Below are positions 35,764 through 44,257 of a stretch of 64,000 nt of DNA, piece after piece (the first letter of the stretch is position 1; each line of letters starts with the position of its first letter). Source of the DNA: Alphaproteobacteria bacterium. GTDB taxonomy: Bacteria > Pseudomonadota > Alphaproteobacteria > Reyranellales > Reyranellaceae. The stretch spans positions 668,444-732,443 of the forward strand of contig JAHBYP010000003.1 in NCBI GenBank assembly GCA_019635875.1. Direction: 5' to 3'. The notes beneath the pieces are model-generated. The model made no database searches and was not told where the DNA came from. It was given only the letters and a program-made list of their open reading frames with translations. Position numbers and translations under genes: made by a program.

Positions 35764-35853
35764 CTGTCATCCCGAGCGCAGCGAGGGATCCAGGGGAGCT
35801 GCCTAGGTCCCTCGCTGCGCTGCAGGGGCCGCGGACGGCCCCGAGGATGACAG
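35764..35853. repeat. Family B palindromic repeat, copy 3 (with internal insertion)
   Basis: A 90-bp copy between ATPase and permease genes. The right arm is interrupted by a short GC hairpin, GGGGCCGCGGACGGCCCC, so the outer CTGTCATCC / GGATGACAG pair is kept but the element is longer. Confidence 0.9.
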
Positions 35854-35868
35854 TAGGCCGGCTCATCT

Positions 35869-36942
35869 CTAGCCCGCCGCCTCGCCGGCGAACACGCGCA
35901 GCCGGTCGGCGGGCAGCGCGATGTCCAGCGTCTTGCCGACGCCGACGTCGAGGTCGCGCATCAGGTTGATCGAGAAATCCGCCATCAGCGTGACCCCGGG
36001 CGTCGCGGCGTGCAAGGTGGCGCGGCAGAACGAGCCCAGGAACTCCAGCTCCGCGATGGTCACCGGGAAGCGGTTGGCCGTGCTTTCGGTGATGCCGCGC
36101 ACCTGCACGTCCTCGGGCCGCAGGCAGACGCGGATCTCGCCGCCCTGTGGCTGCGCGTGCGTGCAGTCGATCGCCAGCCCGTCGCCCAGCGAGACCCGGC
36201 CCGGCCCGGCGACTCGGCCGGACAGGAAGTTCATCGAGCCGACGAAATCGGCGACGAAGGCGCTGGCCGGGCGGCCGTAGATCTCCTGCGGCGTGCCGAT
36301 CTGGTCGATGCGGCCGTGGTTCATCACCACGATGCGGTCGGCCATGGTCAGCGCCTCTTCCTGGTCGTGCGTCACCATGATCGTGGTGACGCCCAGGCGG
36401 CGCTGCAGGCCGCGGATCTCGCCACGCAGGCGCGCGCGCACGCGGGCATCGAGCGCCGACAGCGGCTCGTCGAGCAGGAGAAGCCCGGGTGACGTGGCAA
36501 GCGCGCGGGCCAGCGCCACGCGCTGCTGCTGGCCGCCGGAGAGCTGCGCCGGGTACTTGTCGCCCTGCGTCGGCAGGCCGACCAGCGCCAGCAGCTCGTT
36601 GACCCGCGCCCTGATCTCGGCGGCGGGCTTGCGCCGGTTCTTCAGGCCGTAGCCGACATTGTCGGCGACGGTGAGGTTGGGAAAGAGCGCATAGGACTGG
36701 AAGACGATGCCGAAATCGCGCTCGGCCGGCGGCAGCGCCGAGACGTCGCGGCCGTCCTGCCGGATCGTGCCGCTGGTCTGCGGATCGAGCCCGGCGATGG
36801 CCCGCAGCAGGGTCGTCTTGCCGCAGCCCGAAGGGCCGAGGAAGCAGACGAACTCCCCGCGCTCGATCGTCAGCGACACCGCCTCCAGGGCGGTGAACAT
36901 GCCGAACCTCTTGGTGACGCGGTCGACCTCGAGATACGGCAT
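35869..36942 (-). CDS. Putative 2-aminoethylphosphonate ABC transporter ATP-binding protein
   Basis: A 357-residue ABC ATPase. Walker A is LGPSGCGKTTLLRAIAGL at residues 34-51, the Q-loop is FGIVFQSYALFPNLT, the signature is LSGGQQQRVALARAL, and Walker B is GLLLLDEPLSALD. A C-terminal TOBE-type regulatory domain follows from about residue 245. The wording of the N-terminal half closely follows the AEP transporter ATPases. The ATG at 36942 is chosen because MPYLEVDRVTKRFG is the canonical start. It lies 20 bp after the binding-protein gene. Confidence 0.9.
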   Translation of the reverse strand: MPYLEVDRVTKRFGMFTALEAVSLTIERGEFVCFLGPSGCGKTTLLRAIAGLDPQTSGTIRQDGRDVSALPPAERDFGIVFQSYALFPNLTVADNVGYGLKNRRKPAAEIRARVNELLALVGLPTQGDKYPAQLSGGQQQRVALARALATSPGLLLLDEPLSALDARVRARLRGEIRGLQRRLGVTTIMVTHDQEEALTMADRIVVMNHGRIDQIGTPQEIYGRPASAFVADFVGSMNFLSGRVAGPGRVSLGDGLAIDCTHAQPQGGEIRVCLRPEDVQVRGITESTANRFPVTIAELEFLGSFCRATLHAATPGVTLMADFSINLMRDLDVGVGKTLDIALPADRLRVFAGEAAG

Positions 36943-36962
36943 GTCTGCGAACCGCCGATCGC

Positions 36963-38000
36963 CTACTTCTTCGGCGCCGACTTGCCGTCGTAGCGCTTGT
37001 TCCACTCCGCCAGGATGCGGTCGCGATTGGACGCCATCCAGTCGAGGTCGTTCTTGACCATCGCCTTGTCGGCGTTGGGCGGATAGTTCGGCGGCGCCGC
37101 CTTCACCGCCGGATGGGCGACGATGGCGTAGTATTTGCCGTACAGCTCGTTGGCGGCCTGCGAGGCGACCCAGTCCTGCACCAGCTTGGCGGCGGCGACG
37201 TTCGGGCGGCCCTTGACGATGCCCGAGACCTCCATCTCCCAGCCCGCGCCTTCGCTGGGCAGGATCAGGTCGATCGGCGCGCCGGCCGTCTTCTCGCGCG
37301 CGCCGCGCATGTCGAAGCCGATGCCCAGGATGCGCTCGCCCTTGGCGGCCTGCACGCAGGGCGCCGAGCCGGAGTGGGTATAGACAGCGACGTTCTTGTG
37401 GACCTCGTCCATGAACTTCCAGCCGGCCTCCTCACCCATCAGCTGCAGCCAGGCGGCGATGGTCAGGTAGCCGGTGCCCGACGAGGCCGGGTTGGGCATG
37501 ACGATCGAGCCGACATAGGCCGGGTTGGCCAGGTCCTTCCACGACACCGGCTTGGGCAGGTTCTTCTTGCCGGCCTCGACGGTGTTGAAGCAGACCACCG
37601 AGAGATAGGCGTCCATGCCGATCCAGGTCTCGGCCGGCTTGGCGCCGCTGCGGAAGACCGGCTTCAGCGCGTCGGCGCCCTTGGGCGTGTAGGGTTCGAG
37701 CAAGCCCTGCTTGGCGAAGGCGGCCATGCTCGAGCCCGAGAGGCCGAGCACCATGTCGGCCTGCGGGTTGGCCTTCTCGGCCAGGAAGCGCGCCGTGATG
37801 ATGCCGGTGGAATCACGCACCCAGGAGATCTCGACCGTCGGCACGGCCTTCTCGATGGTGTCCTTGAAGATCTTGAGCTGGTCGTTCTCCAGCGCCGTGT
37901 AGGCGGTGAGCTTGACCTTCTGGGCCAGTGCCGTCCCGCCTGCCATCACGGCGACAGCCGCCAGCGCGGCGAGACCGCCACGCATCAGTTTGTCCATCAT
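36963..38000 (-). CDS. Putative 2-aminoethylphosphonate ABC transporter substrate-binding protein
   Basis: A 345-residue periplasmic protein. Residues 1-27 form a signal peptide (GGTALAQ-K). The mature N-terminus LTAYTALENDQLKIFKDTIE and the block WVRDSTGIITARFLAEKANP are hallmarks of AEP-binding proteins of the FutA/AfuA-like fold. AGAGGGGG lies 8 bp before the first of two adjacent ATGs (38000). It is the first gene of the importer operon and is divergent from the Rieske gene. Confidence 0.9.
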   Translation of the reverse strand: MMDKLMRGGLAALAAVAVMAGGTALAQKVKLTAYTALENDQLKIFKDTIEKAVPTVEISWVRDSTGIITARFLAEKANPQADMVLGLSGSSMAAFAKQGLLEPYTPKGADALKPVFRSGAKPAETWIGMDAYLSVVCFNTVEAGKKNLPKPVSWKDLANPAYVGSIVMPNPASSGTGYLTIAAWLQLMGEEAGWKFMDEVHKNVAVYTHSGSAPCVQAAKGERILGIGFDMRGAREKTAGAPIDLILPSEGAGWEMEVSGIVKGRPNVAAAKLVQDWVASQAANELYGKYYAIVAHPAVKAAPPNYPPNADKAMVKNDLDWMASNRDRILAEWNKRYDGKSAPKK

Positions 38001-38021
38001 CGTTCTGCCCCCTCTGCCCGC

Positions 38022-38056
38022 ACCGTCGCGGCGTCGCATTTGAAGTCCGCGACGGT
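38022..38056. promoter_or_regulatory. Inverted repeat in the divergent importer/Rieske control region
   Basis: ACCGTCGCGG (38022-38031) and CCGCGACGGT (38047-38056) form a perfect 10-bp inverted repeat with a 15-bp spacer, 22 bp upstream of the binding-protein ATG. It could be an operator shared by the two divergent genes or a leader hairpin of the importer message. The AT-rich TTTATTACA just beyond it (38063-38071) may belong to a promoter. Confidence 0.5.
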
Positions 38057-38152
38057 TTCGGATTTATTACATCGCAGATGCCCGGTCCTGACAACCGCAA
38101 CCCTGCACGATAGATGTGACCGGCCGAAGAACCCGCGCGAGGACGAACCCCG

Positions 38153-39424
38153 ATGTCTACCGCCCGCCCCAGCGGATACCGCTTCGACCAGGAGCGGATC
38201 GCCGGGCTGATCGCGGCCTACCGCCATGGCGGGCCGCTGCCGCGCGACTTCTACATCGACGCCGAGGTGTTTCAGGCCGACATGGACCGCATCTGGTCGC
38301 GCTACTGGCTCTATGCCGGTCACGCCTGCATGCTGCCCAACCCGGGCGACTGGATGACGTGGAAGATTGGCCTGGATTCGATCGTAATTGTGCGCGGACG
38401 CGACGGCCAGATCCGCGCGTTCCACAACACCTGCCGTCACCGCGGCGCACGCTTCTGCAATGGCGAGACCGGCAATGCGCGCGGCTTCCGCTGCCCCTAC
38501 CACGGCTGGGCCTACGACCTGGAGGGCAGGCTCACCACGCGCACCATGGCCGAGTTCGGCGTCTCCGAGGCGACGCTCGGCCTCCACCCGGTGCGCCTGC
38601 GCGACACCGCCGGCATCCTGTGGATCAACCTCTCGGATGATCCCGTGCCGTTCGAGCGCGCACACGAGGACCTCGCCAGCCGGCTGAAGCACCAGGGGCT
38701 GTACGACGCCAAGGTCGCGGTCGAGCGCCGCTACACGGTGAAGGCCAACTGGAAGCTGGTCTTCGAGAACAATCGCGAGTGCCTGCACTGCCCGGTCGCC
38801 CATCCCGAGTACGTCAAGGGCACCTATGACGTTGCACGAATCATGCCCGGGCTGGCCGAGGACGTGGTGAAGCAGACCGAGCTGGCCAATGCCCGCTTCC
38901 GCGCCCTGGGCATCGACACCGGCGACGCCTTCTCCAACATGACCGGCGGCTTCTGGCGCGCCCACCGCACGCCGCTGATGGAGGGCTGGAAGACGCAGAG
39001 CCTCGACGGCACGCCGGTGGCGCCGCTGATGGGCCACTTCCGCGAGCGCAACACGTGGAGCGACGGCACCCTGCGCACCACGGTGTTCCCGAACTTCTGG
39101 CAGCACGCCAGCGACGACCACGCGGTTTCGACGCGCATCACACCGGTCGACGCCACGACCTGCGAGATCGTGGTCTGGTGGTTCGTGCACAAGGACGCGG
39201 TCGAAGGCCGCGACTACGACCCGGCGAAGCTGACGCCGTTCTGGGAACGCACGTCGGAGCAGGACTGGTTCATCTGCGAGGCCAACCAGGCCGGCGTCAC
39301 CTCGCCGCGCTACGTGCCCGGCCCCTACTCTCGCACGCAGGAAGCCAACGTGCAGCACTTCGTCGACTGGTACCTCGGCGAGATGAGCGGCCATGGAGCA
39401 CCTCGGCAGCAGGCGGCAGAATGA
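38153..39424 (+). CDS. Rieske non-haem iron oxygenase, alpha subunit (betaine demethylase type)
   Basis: A 423-residue oxygenase. The Rieske [2Fe-2S] ligands are C94-x-H96 and C114-x2-H117. The mononuclear iron site lies in ENNRECLHCPVAHPEY, with H212 and H217 and a bridging acidic residue at E209. Most ring-hydroxylating oxygenases have Asp there, while carnitine and other quaternary-ammonium oxygenases have Glu. The ENNREC block resembles glycine betaine demethylase GbcA and choline monooxygenase. It probably removes a methyl group from a quaternary amine as formaldehyde; a reductase partner is not in this window. It is followed by a family C repeat and a demethylating flavoprotein. Confidence 0.85.
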   Translation: MSTARPSGYRFDQERIAGLIAAYRHGGPLPRDFYIDAEVFQADMDRIWSRYWLYAGHACMLPNPGDWMTWKIGLDSIVIVRGRDGQIRAFHNTCRHRGARFCNGETGNARGFRCPYHGWAYDLEGRLTTRTMAEFGVSEATLGLHPVRLRDTAGILWINLSDDPVPFERAHEDLASRLKHQGLYDAKVAVERRYTVKANWKLVFENNRECLHCPVAHPEYVKGTYDVARIMPGLAEDVVKQTELANARFRALGIDTGDAFSNMTGGFWRAHRTPLMEGWKTQSLDGTPVAPLMGHFRERNTWSDGTLRTTVFPNFWQHASDDHAVSTRITPVDATTCEIVVWWFVHKDAVEGRDYDPAKLTPFWERTSEQDWFICEANQAGVTSPRYVPGPYSRTQEANVQHFVDWYLGEMSGHGAPRQQAAE

Positions 39425-39436
39425 GCCTGCGTCTTT

Positions 39437-39561
39437 CTCCCTCTCCCCGCGAGCGGGGAGAGGGTTGGGGTGAGGGGCTGCATCAGGTGACGCACCGCCG
39501 CCCTGCGCAACTTCAAACGACCCCTCACCCCAACCCTCTCCCCGCTCGCGGGGAGAGGGAG
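39437..39561. repeat. Family C palindromic repeat
   Basis: A 125-bp inverted repeat. Terminal hairpins are CTCCCTCTCCCC-GCGAGC-GGGGAGAGGG; inner arms are TTGGGGTGAGGGG and CCCCTCACCCCAA. Its right end (GGGGAGAGGGAG) lies 8 bp before the next ATG and supplies that gene's apparent ribosome binding site. Confidence 0.93.
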
Positions 39562-39569
39562 CATGAGCC

Positions 39570-41990
39570 ATGACCAGCATTCCGACGCAGGCGCGCATCG
39601 TCATCATTGGTGCCGGCGCCGTCGGCTGCTCGATCGCCTATCACCTGGCGCAGATGGGCGAGCGCGATGTGCTCGTCGTCGAGAAGAGCGGCATCACCCA
39701 CGGCTCGACCTGGCATGCCGCCGGCCTCGTCGGCCAGCTGCGCTCCAAGCGCAACCTCACGCGCATGATGCAGCAATCCGTCGAGCTCTACGGCTCGATG
39801 GAAAAGCAGCTCGGCTACGGCATCGACTGGCACCCGGTGGGCTCGCTGCGGCTCGCCTCGTCGAAGGATCGCTGGAGCGAGATCAAGCGCACTGCCAGCA
39901 CCGCGCGCAGCTTCGGCTTCGAACTGCATCTGATGTCGGCCAGCGAGGCCAAGCAGATCTTCCCCTACATCTCGACCGAAGGCGTCGAGGGCGCAGCGTT
40001 CATCCCCTCCGACGGCTACATCGATCCCAGCAGCCTGACGCAGGGCATGGCACGGCTGGCGCGGCAGGGCGGCGTCAAGATCGTAGAAGGGGTGCGCGTC
40101 ACCGACATCATGGTCAAGGACGGCCGCGCCACCGCGGTGGTCACCGACCACGGCACCATCGCCTGCGACACGCTGGTCAACGCCGCCGGCATCTGGGCGC
40201 GCGATGTGGCCAAGATGATGGGCGTGCGCATGCCGGTGGCCGCCGTCGAGCACCAGTACATGGTGACCGAGAAGCTGCCCGACCTGCCGAAGACGCTGAC
40301 CTCGCTGCGCGACCCCGACAACAATTTCTATCTCAAGCCCGAGGTCGGCGGCTTTGCCATCGGCGGCTGGGAGTCCAACACGCGGCCATTCGGCGAGCGC
40401 GGTGTGCCGTTCGATTTCGGCCGCGAGCTGTTCCAGGGCAACTACGACCGCTTCGAGGCGATCGCCACGCCGGCCGCCGAGCGCCTGCCGCTGCTCAACG
40501 ATCTCGGTGTGCGCCAGCTGATCAACGGGCCGATCCCGATCACGCCCGACGGCGAGCCGATCCTCGGCAAGGCGCCGGAGCTCGACAACGTCTTTGTCGC
40601 CGGCGGCTTCACGTCAGGCATCGCCGGCGCCGGCGGCGCGGGCAAGCAGCTCGCGCAATGGATCGTCGAGGGCGCCTCGGAGTTCGATCTGTGGAGCTTC
40701 GACGTTCAGCGCTTCGGCCCGCACCATGTCGGCGCCAGGTACCTGCACGAGCGCGCGGTCGAGGCCTATCACCGGTACTACCTGATCCACTGGCCGGGCG
40801 AGGAGATGAACACCGGCCGCGGCGGCCGCCGCTCGCCGCTCTACGGCGTGCTCGACCAGGCCGGCGCCGTGTTCGGCTCGCGCTTCGGCTGGGAGCGGCC
40901 TAACTGGTTCGCCACCAACGGCGATGCGCGCGTCGATCATCCGTCCTTCGAGGGCAAGCCGAGCTGGTTCGCCGCCGTCGGCCGCGAATGCCGCGCCATC
41001 CGCGAGCATGTCGCGCTGATCGACCAGAGCTCGTTCTCCAAGTTCGAGCTCGCCGGCCCCGGCGCCGCGTCGTTCCTGCAACGCCTTGCCGCCGGCAACG
41101 TCGACAAGCCGGTGGGCGCGCTGATCTACACCCAGCTGTGCAACGAGAAGGGCGGCATCGAGGCCGACCTCACCTTCATGCGCGTCGCGGAGGACCGCTA
41201 CTACGTCGTCACCGGCAGCGCCTTCGGCATCCACGACGCCTCCTGGATCCGCCGCCACATGCCGGCCGACGGTTCGGTCACGTTGACCGACGTCACCAAC
41301 GCCTGGGCGGTGATCAACTGCTGCGGCCCCAGGAGCCGCGCCCTGCTCGAACGCCTCGCCGACGCCGACGTCTCGAACACCGCCCTGCCCTACATGGCGA
41401 TGCGCGAGATTCGTCTCGGCTATGCCCCCTGCCGCGTCGCGCGGGTGACTTATGTCGGCGAGCTCGGCTACGAGCTGCACATCCCGGTCGAATACGCCGC
41501 GCATGTCTACGACCTGCTGTGGCGCGAGGGCCAGGATTTGGGTGTCGTCAACGCCGGCTACCGCGCGATCGAATCCTGCCGGCTGGAGAAGCGCTACCTC
41601 TACTGGGGCAGCGACATCGGCCCGGATTACACGCCGTGGGAGGCCGGCCTCGGCTTCGCCGTGGCGATGAAGAAGGGCGACTTCATCGGCCGTGCTGCGC
41701 TCGAGAATCACCGGACGAACGGCGTCAACCGCAAGCTCTGCGTCTTCCTGCTCGACGGCGACAAGCCGGTCTATGGCAGCGAGGCGATCCTGCGCGACGG
41801 CAAGGTCGTGGGCGTCACGTCGAGCGCCGGCTACGGCCACACCGTGGGCAAATGGATCGCCTTCGGCTACCTGCCCTCAGCCGAAACCACGCACGCCGAC
41901 TACGAGATCGAAGCCTTCACGCAGCGCGTGCCCGCCAAGCGTATCGACGGCTCCGCCTACGATCCCGAGCGCAGGAAAATACTCGCGTAG
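39570..41990 (+). CDS. FAD/tetrahydrofolate dimethylglycine- or sarcosine-dehydrogenase-like protein
   Basis: An 806-residue four-part enzyme. Parts are an N-terminal DAO domain (IIGAGAVGCSIAYHLAQMG), the STWHAAG motif near residue 49 whose His is the covalent FAD attachment site in relatives, an FAO_M domain from about 370 (HVGARYLHERAVEAYHRYY), and a GcvT-like folate-binding domain from about 425 to the C-terminus. It demethylates a secondary or tertiary N-methyl amine and passes the one-carbon unit to tetrahydrofolate. Placement after the Rieske gene and within the AEP locus suggests methylated AEP as substrate (inference); dimethylglycine is the safe alternative. Confidence 0.87.
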   Translation: MTSIPTQARIVIIGAGAVGCSIAYHLAQMGERDVLVVEKSGITHGSTWHAAGLVGQLRSKRNLTRMMQQSVELYGSMEKQLGYGIDWHPVGSLRLASSKDRWSEIKRTASTARSFGFELHLMSASEAKQIFPYISTEGVEGAAFIPSDGYIDPSSLTQGMARLARQGGVKIVEGVRVTDIMVKDGRATAVVTDHGTIACDTLVNAAGIWARDVAKMMGVRMPVAAVEHQYMVTEKLPDLPKTLTSLRDPDNNFYLKPEVGGFAIGGWESNTRPFGERGVPFDFGRELFQGNYDRFEAIATPAAERLPLLNDLGVRQLINGPIPITPDGEPILGKAPELDNVFVAGGFTSGIAGAGGAGKQLAQWIVEGASEFDLWSFDVQRFGPHHVGARYLHERAVEAYHRYYLIHWPGEEMNTGRGGRRSPLYGVLDQAGAVFGSRFGWERPNWFATNGDARVDHPSFEGKPSWFAAVGRECRAIREHVALIDQSSFSKFELAGPGAASFLQRLAAGNVDKPVGALIYTQLCNEKGGIEADLTFMRVAEDRYYVVTGSAFGIHDASWIRRHMPADGSVTLTDVTNAWAVINCCGPRSRALLERLADADVSNTALPYMAMREIRLGYAPCRVARVTYVGELGYELHIPVEYAAHVYDLLWREGQDLGVVNAGYRAIESCRLEKRYLYWGSDIGPDYTPWEAGLGFAVAMKKGDFIGRAALENHRTNGVNRKLCVFLLDGDKPVYGSEAILRDGKVVGVTSSAGYGHTVGKWIAFGYLPSAETTHADYEIEAFTQRVPAKRIDGSAYDPERRKILA

Positions 41991-41997
41991 CTTCTCT

Positions 41998-42636
41998 CTA
42001 TCTCTTCTCGATCGGGTATCTGACCGTCAGGAACAGCACACTGCGTGGATTGAGTGCGCCAAGCTCGCCGTCCATCGGCGTGACCTCGAGGCTGACGATC
42101 CAACGATATGGGAGTTCGAGAGAGGACGCGGCGCCTGGCGACTCGGGCTCCCAGACGCTTCGAAACTCCAAAACATCAGGATAGGCACCATAGGTTTGAG
42201 CGATATGCCTCGTTGGAACCCCGATCCTGTCATTGACGTACTTGGCAAATTGCTCGACCTGCGATCGGCTGAGAACTGAATACGCGAGTATGATGAGGGA
42301 TACGGACTCGCGACCGCGGTCTGAATCGAACTTCAACGTCATCGAGACCTCTGCCCCAGGCAGTACCTCGCTCTTTCTGTCCTCTACATTCACATCTGTC
42401 GTGCTGACCCCAGAGACCACTCGTCGCTCCACCGCACCCGGTCGATCGAGGAGCTTGGGATCGAGAGCCTCAAAAGCAGCACCGAGCCATACTCCCTCAA
42501 TTCGCATGGCCTCCACGCGCTTCAACAGGGCGCTGGTCGACATCTGACCCGCGGCCGGCCATGCAATGAAGGCCACCAAGCAAAAAACTGGTCCGACGAA
42601 CTTGATCCCCAGGGATCTGAAGGTGTTCAAGCACAT
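41998..42636 (-). CDS. Hypothetical secreted protein
   Basis: A 212-residue protein of no recognised family. Residues 1-31 form a signal peptide (MCLNTFRSLGIKFVGPVFCL core, ending AAG-Q). The mature part contains acidic and beta-prone segments and ends with VLFLTVRYPIEKR. Base composition is visibly less GC-rich than in the neighbours and codon choice is more relaxed, which suggests later acquisition. It starts 23 bp after the phnY stop and converges on the flavoprotein gene with 7 bp between the stops. Confidence 0.65.
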   Translation of the reverse strand: MCLNTFRSLGIKFVGPVFCLVAFIAWPAAGQMSTSALLKRVEAMRIEGVWLGAAFEALDPKLLDRPGAVERRVVSGVSTTDVNVEDRKSEVLPGAEVSMTLKFDSDRGRESVSLIILAYSVLSRSQVEQFAKYVNDRIGVPTRHIAQTYGAYPDVLEFRSVWEPESPGAASSLELPYRWIVSLEVTPMDGELGALNPRSVLFLTVRYPIEKR

Positions 42637-42659
42637 GGTCCAAGCCCCGTTGTAGGCGC

Positions 42660-44126
42660 TCAAATCGCCCAAGGCAGCGAGTAGGTCTTCACGTTGGTGA
42701 AGCTCTTCATCGCTTCGAGCACGCCTTCCTTGTAGCCAAGCCCGGAATCCTTGATGCCGCCGAAGGGCGACATCTCGATGCGGTAGCCGGGGACCTCCCA
42801 GATGTTGACCGTGCCGACGCTGAGCTCGTTGACGAAGCGCGTGATGTAGTCGAGGCGGTTGGTGCAGACGCCCGACGACAGGCCGTAGGCGGTCGAGTTC
42901 GAGACGCGGATGGCGTCGTTGATGTCCTTGACGCGGATCATCGGGATCGCCGGGCCGAAGGTCTCCTCGCGCACCAACTCGCAATCGTAAGGGACTCGGT
43001 CGACGACGGTGGGCGGGAACAGCGCGCCCTTGCGATCGTTGCCGTGCAGCAGTTTGGCGCCCTTGGACACCGCGTCCGTCACGCGGTTCTGGAACAGCGT
43101 CGCGGAGCGCTCGTTGATTACCGTGCCGACATCGGTGGCGGGATCCATCGGGTCGCCGGCGCGCAGCTTCTTGGTTTTCGCCAGGACGAGCGCGGCGAAC
43201 TCCTCGGCGATCTTCTCGACGACGAGGATGCGCTTGACCGCCGTGCAGCGCTGGCCGGAGTTCTTGGTCGCGCCCTGCACCGCCAGCTCGGCCGCCTTGT
43301 CGAGGTCGGCGTCCTCCATGACGATCAGCGGGTCGTTGCCGCCCAGCTCGAGCACGATGCGCTTGTAGCCGGCCTTCTCGGCGATGCATTTGCCGACGCG
43401 CACGGAGCCGGTGAAGGTGATCAGGTCGATGCGCGGATCGGTGATCATCGCGTCGCCGATGTCGGCCGGGCCGCCGGTGACGACCGACAGCATCTGCGGC
43501 GGCAGGCCGGCCTCGTAGAGCGTGTCGGCCAGCATCAGCGCGGTGAGCGGCGTCTGCTCGGTGGGCTTAAGCACCACGCAGTTGTTGGTGGCGATCGCCG
43601 GCGCCAGCTTGTGCGCCACCATGTTCAGCGGGTGGTTGAACGGCGTGATGGCCGAGATGGCGTTGAGCGGCTCGCGCAGGGTGAAGATCTTGCGCTGCTT
43701 GCCATGCGGGGTGAGGTCGCAGGAGAAGGTCTGCGAATCGTCGATGATGCAGAGCTGGCCGGCGAGCGAGAACACGTCGAAGGCGCGGCCGACCTCGTAC
43801 AGCGAATCCTTCAGGCAGAGCCCGCTCTCCGACGTGATCAGCCGCGCGATCTCGTCCTTGCGCGCCACCAGAAGCTCGGCGGTCTTCATCAGGATCTTCT
43901 GGCGGTCGTAGCGGCTGAGCTTCGGCTTGTAGTCGTGCGCGATCTGGAACGCCTCGGCGACCTGCGCCGGGTTGGCGCGCGGCACCGTGCCGACGACGCT
44001 GTTGTTCCAGGGATTGAACACCTCGAGCGCGGCCTCGCCGTCGACCCGCCTGCCGGCGATGCGCATGCTTTCGCGCAGGCCGGTGACGGGCGCCTGGATG
44101 CCGCCGAGCTTCGCCTGGACGTTCAT
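42660..44126 (-). CDS. phnY: Phosphonoacetaldehyde dehydrogenase PhnY
   Basis: A 488-residue aldehyde dehydrogenase. The general-base Glu is E260 in VLELGGNDP, and the nucleophile is C294 in [21 protein letters not shown] binds NAD. The N-terminus and the gene order phnW-phnA-phnY match the known phnWAY operon of rhizobia, in which PhnY oxidises phosphonoacetaldehyde to phosphonoacetate. It is separated from phnA by a family B repeat. A generic ALDH annotation would be possible without the context. Confidence 0.9.
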   Translation of the reverse strand: MNVQAKLGGIQAPVTGLRESMRIAGRRVDGEAALEVFNPWNNSVVGTVPRANPAQVAEAFQIAHDYKPKLSRYDRQKILMKTAELLVARKDEIARLITSESGLCLKDSLYEVGRAFDVFSLAGQLCIIDDSQTFSCDLTPHGKQRKIFTLREPLNAISAITPFNHPLNMVAHKLAPAIATNNCVVLKPTEQTPLTALMLADTLYEAGLPPQMLSVVTGGPADIGDAMITDPRIDLITFTGSVRVGKCIAEKAGYKRIVLELGGNDPLIVMEDADLDKAAELAVQGATKNSGQRCTAVKRILVVEKIAEEFAALVLAKTKKLRAGDPMDPATDVGTVINERSATLFQNRVTDAVSKGAKLLHGNDRKGALFPPTVVDRVPYDCELVREETFGPAIPMIRVKDINDAIRVSNSTAYGLSSGVCTNRLDYITRFVNELSVGTVNIWEVPGYRIEMSPFGGIKDSGLGYKEGVLEAMKSFTNVKTYSLPWAI

Positions 44127-44176
44127 GGTTCTTCTCCACTCAAGCCTTTGGTCCGGCGGGGAGACTCGCTCCGCCT

Positions 44177-44253
44177 GTCATCCTGAGCGTAGCGAAGGAT
44201 CTCGCGGTGGCTGACCGCCATAGCCCTGGATCCTTCGCTTCGCTCAGGATGAC
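44177..44253. repeat. Family B palindromic repeat, copy 4
   Basis: A 77-bp inverted repeat (GTCATCCTGAGCGTAGCGAA with its mirror) in the gap between phnA and phnY, inside the operon. One arm has GCGTAGCG and the other GCTTCGC, so the pairing has a single mismatch. Confidence 0.95.
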
Positions 44254-44257
44254 GGAG

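Noticed and set aside
33761..35806. 681-codon plus-strand frame opposite the AEP permease
   Set aside because: It starts inside the DUF1194 gene and reads as a highly charged Arg/Asp/His/Gln string; the permease on the minus strand has 12 membrane segments.
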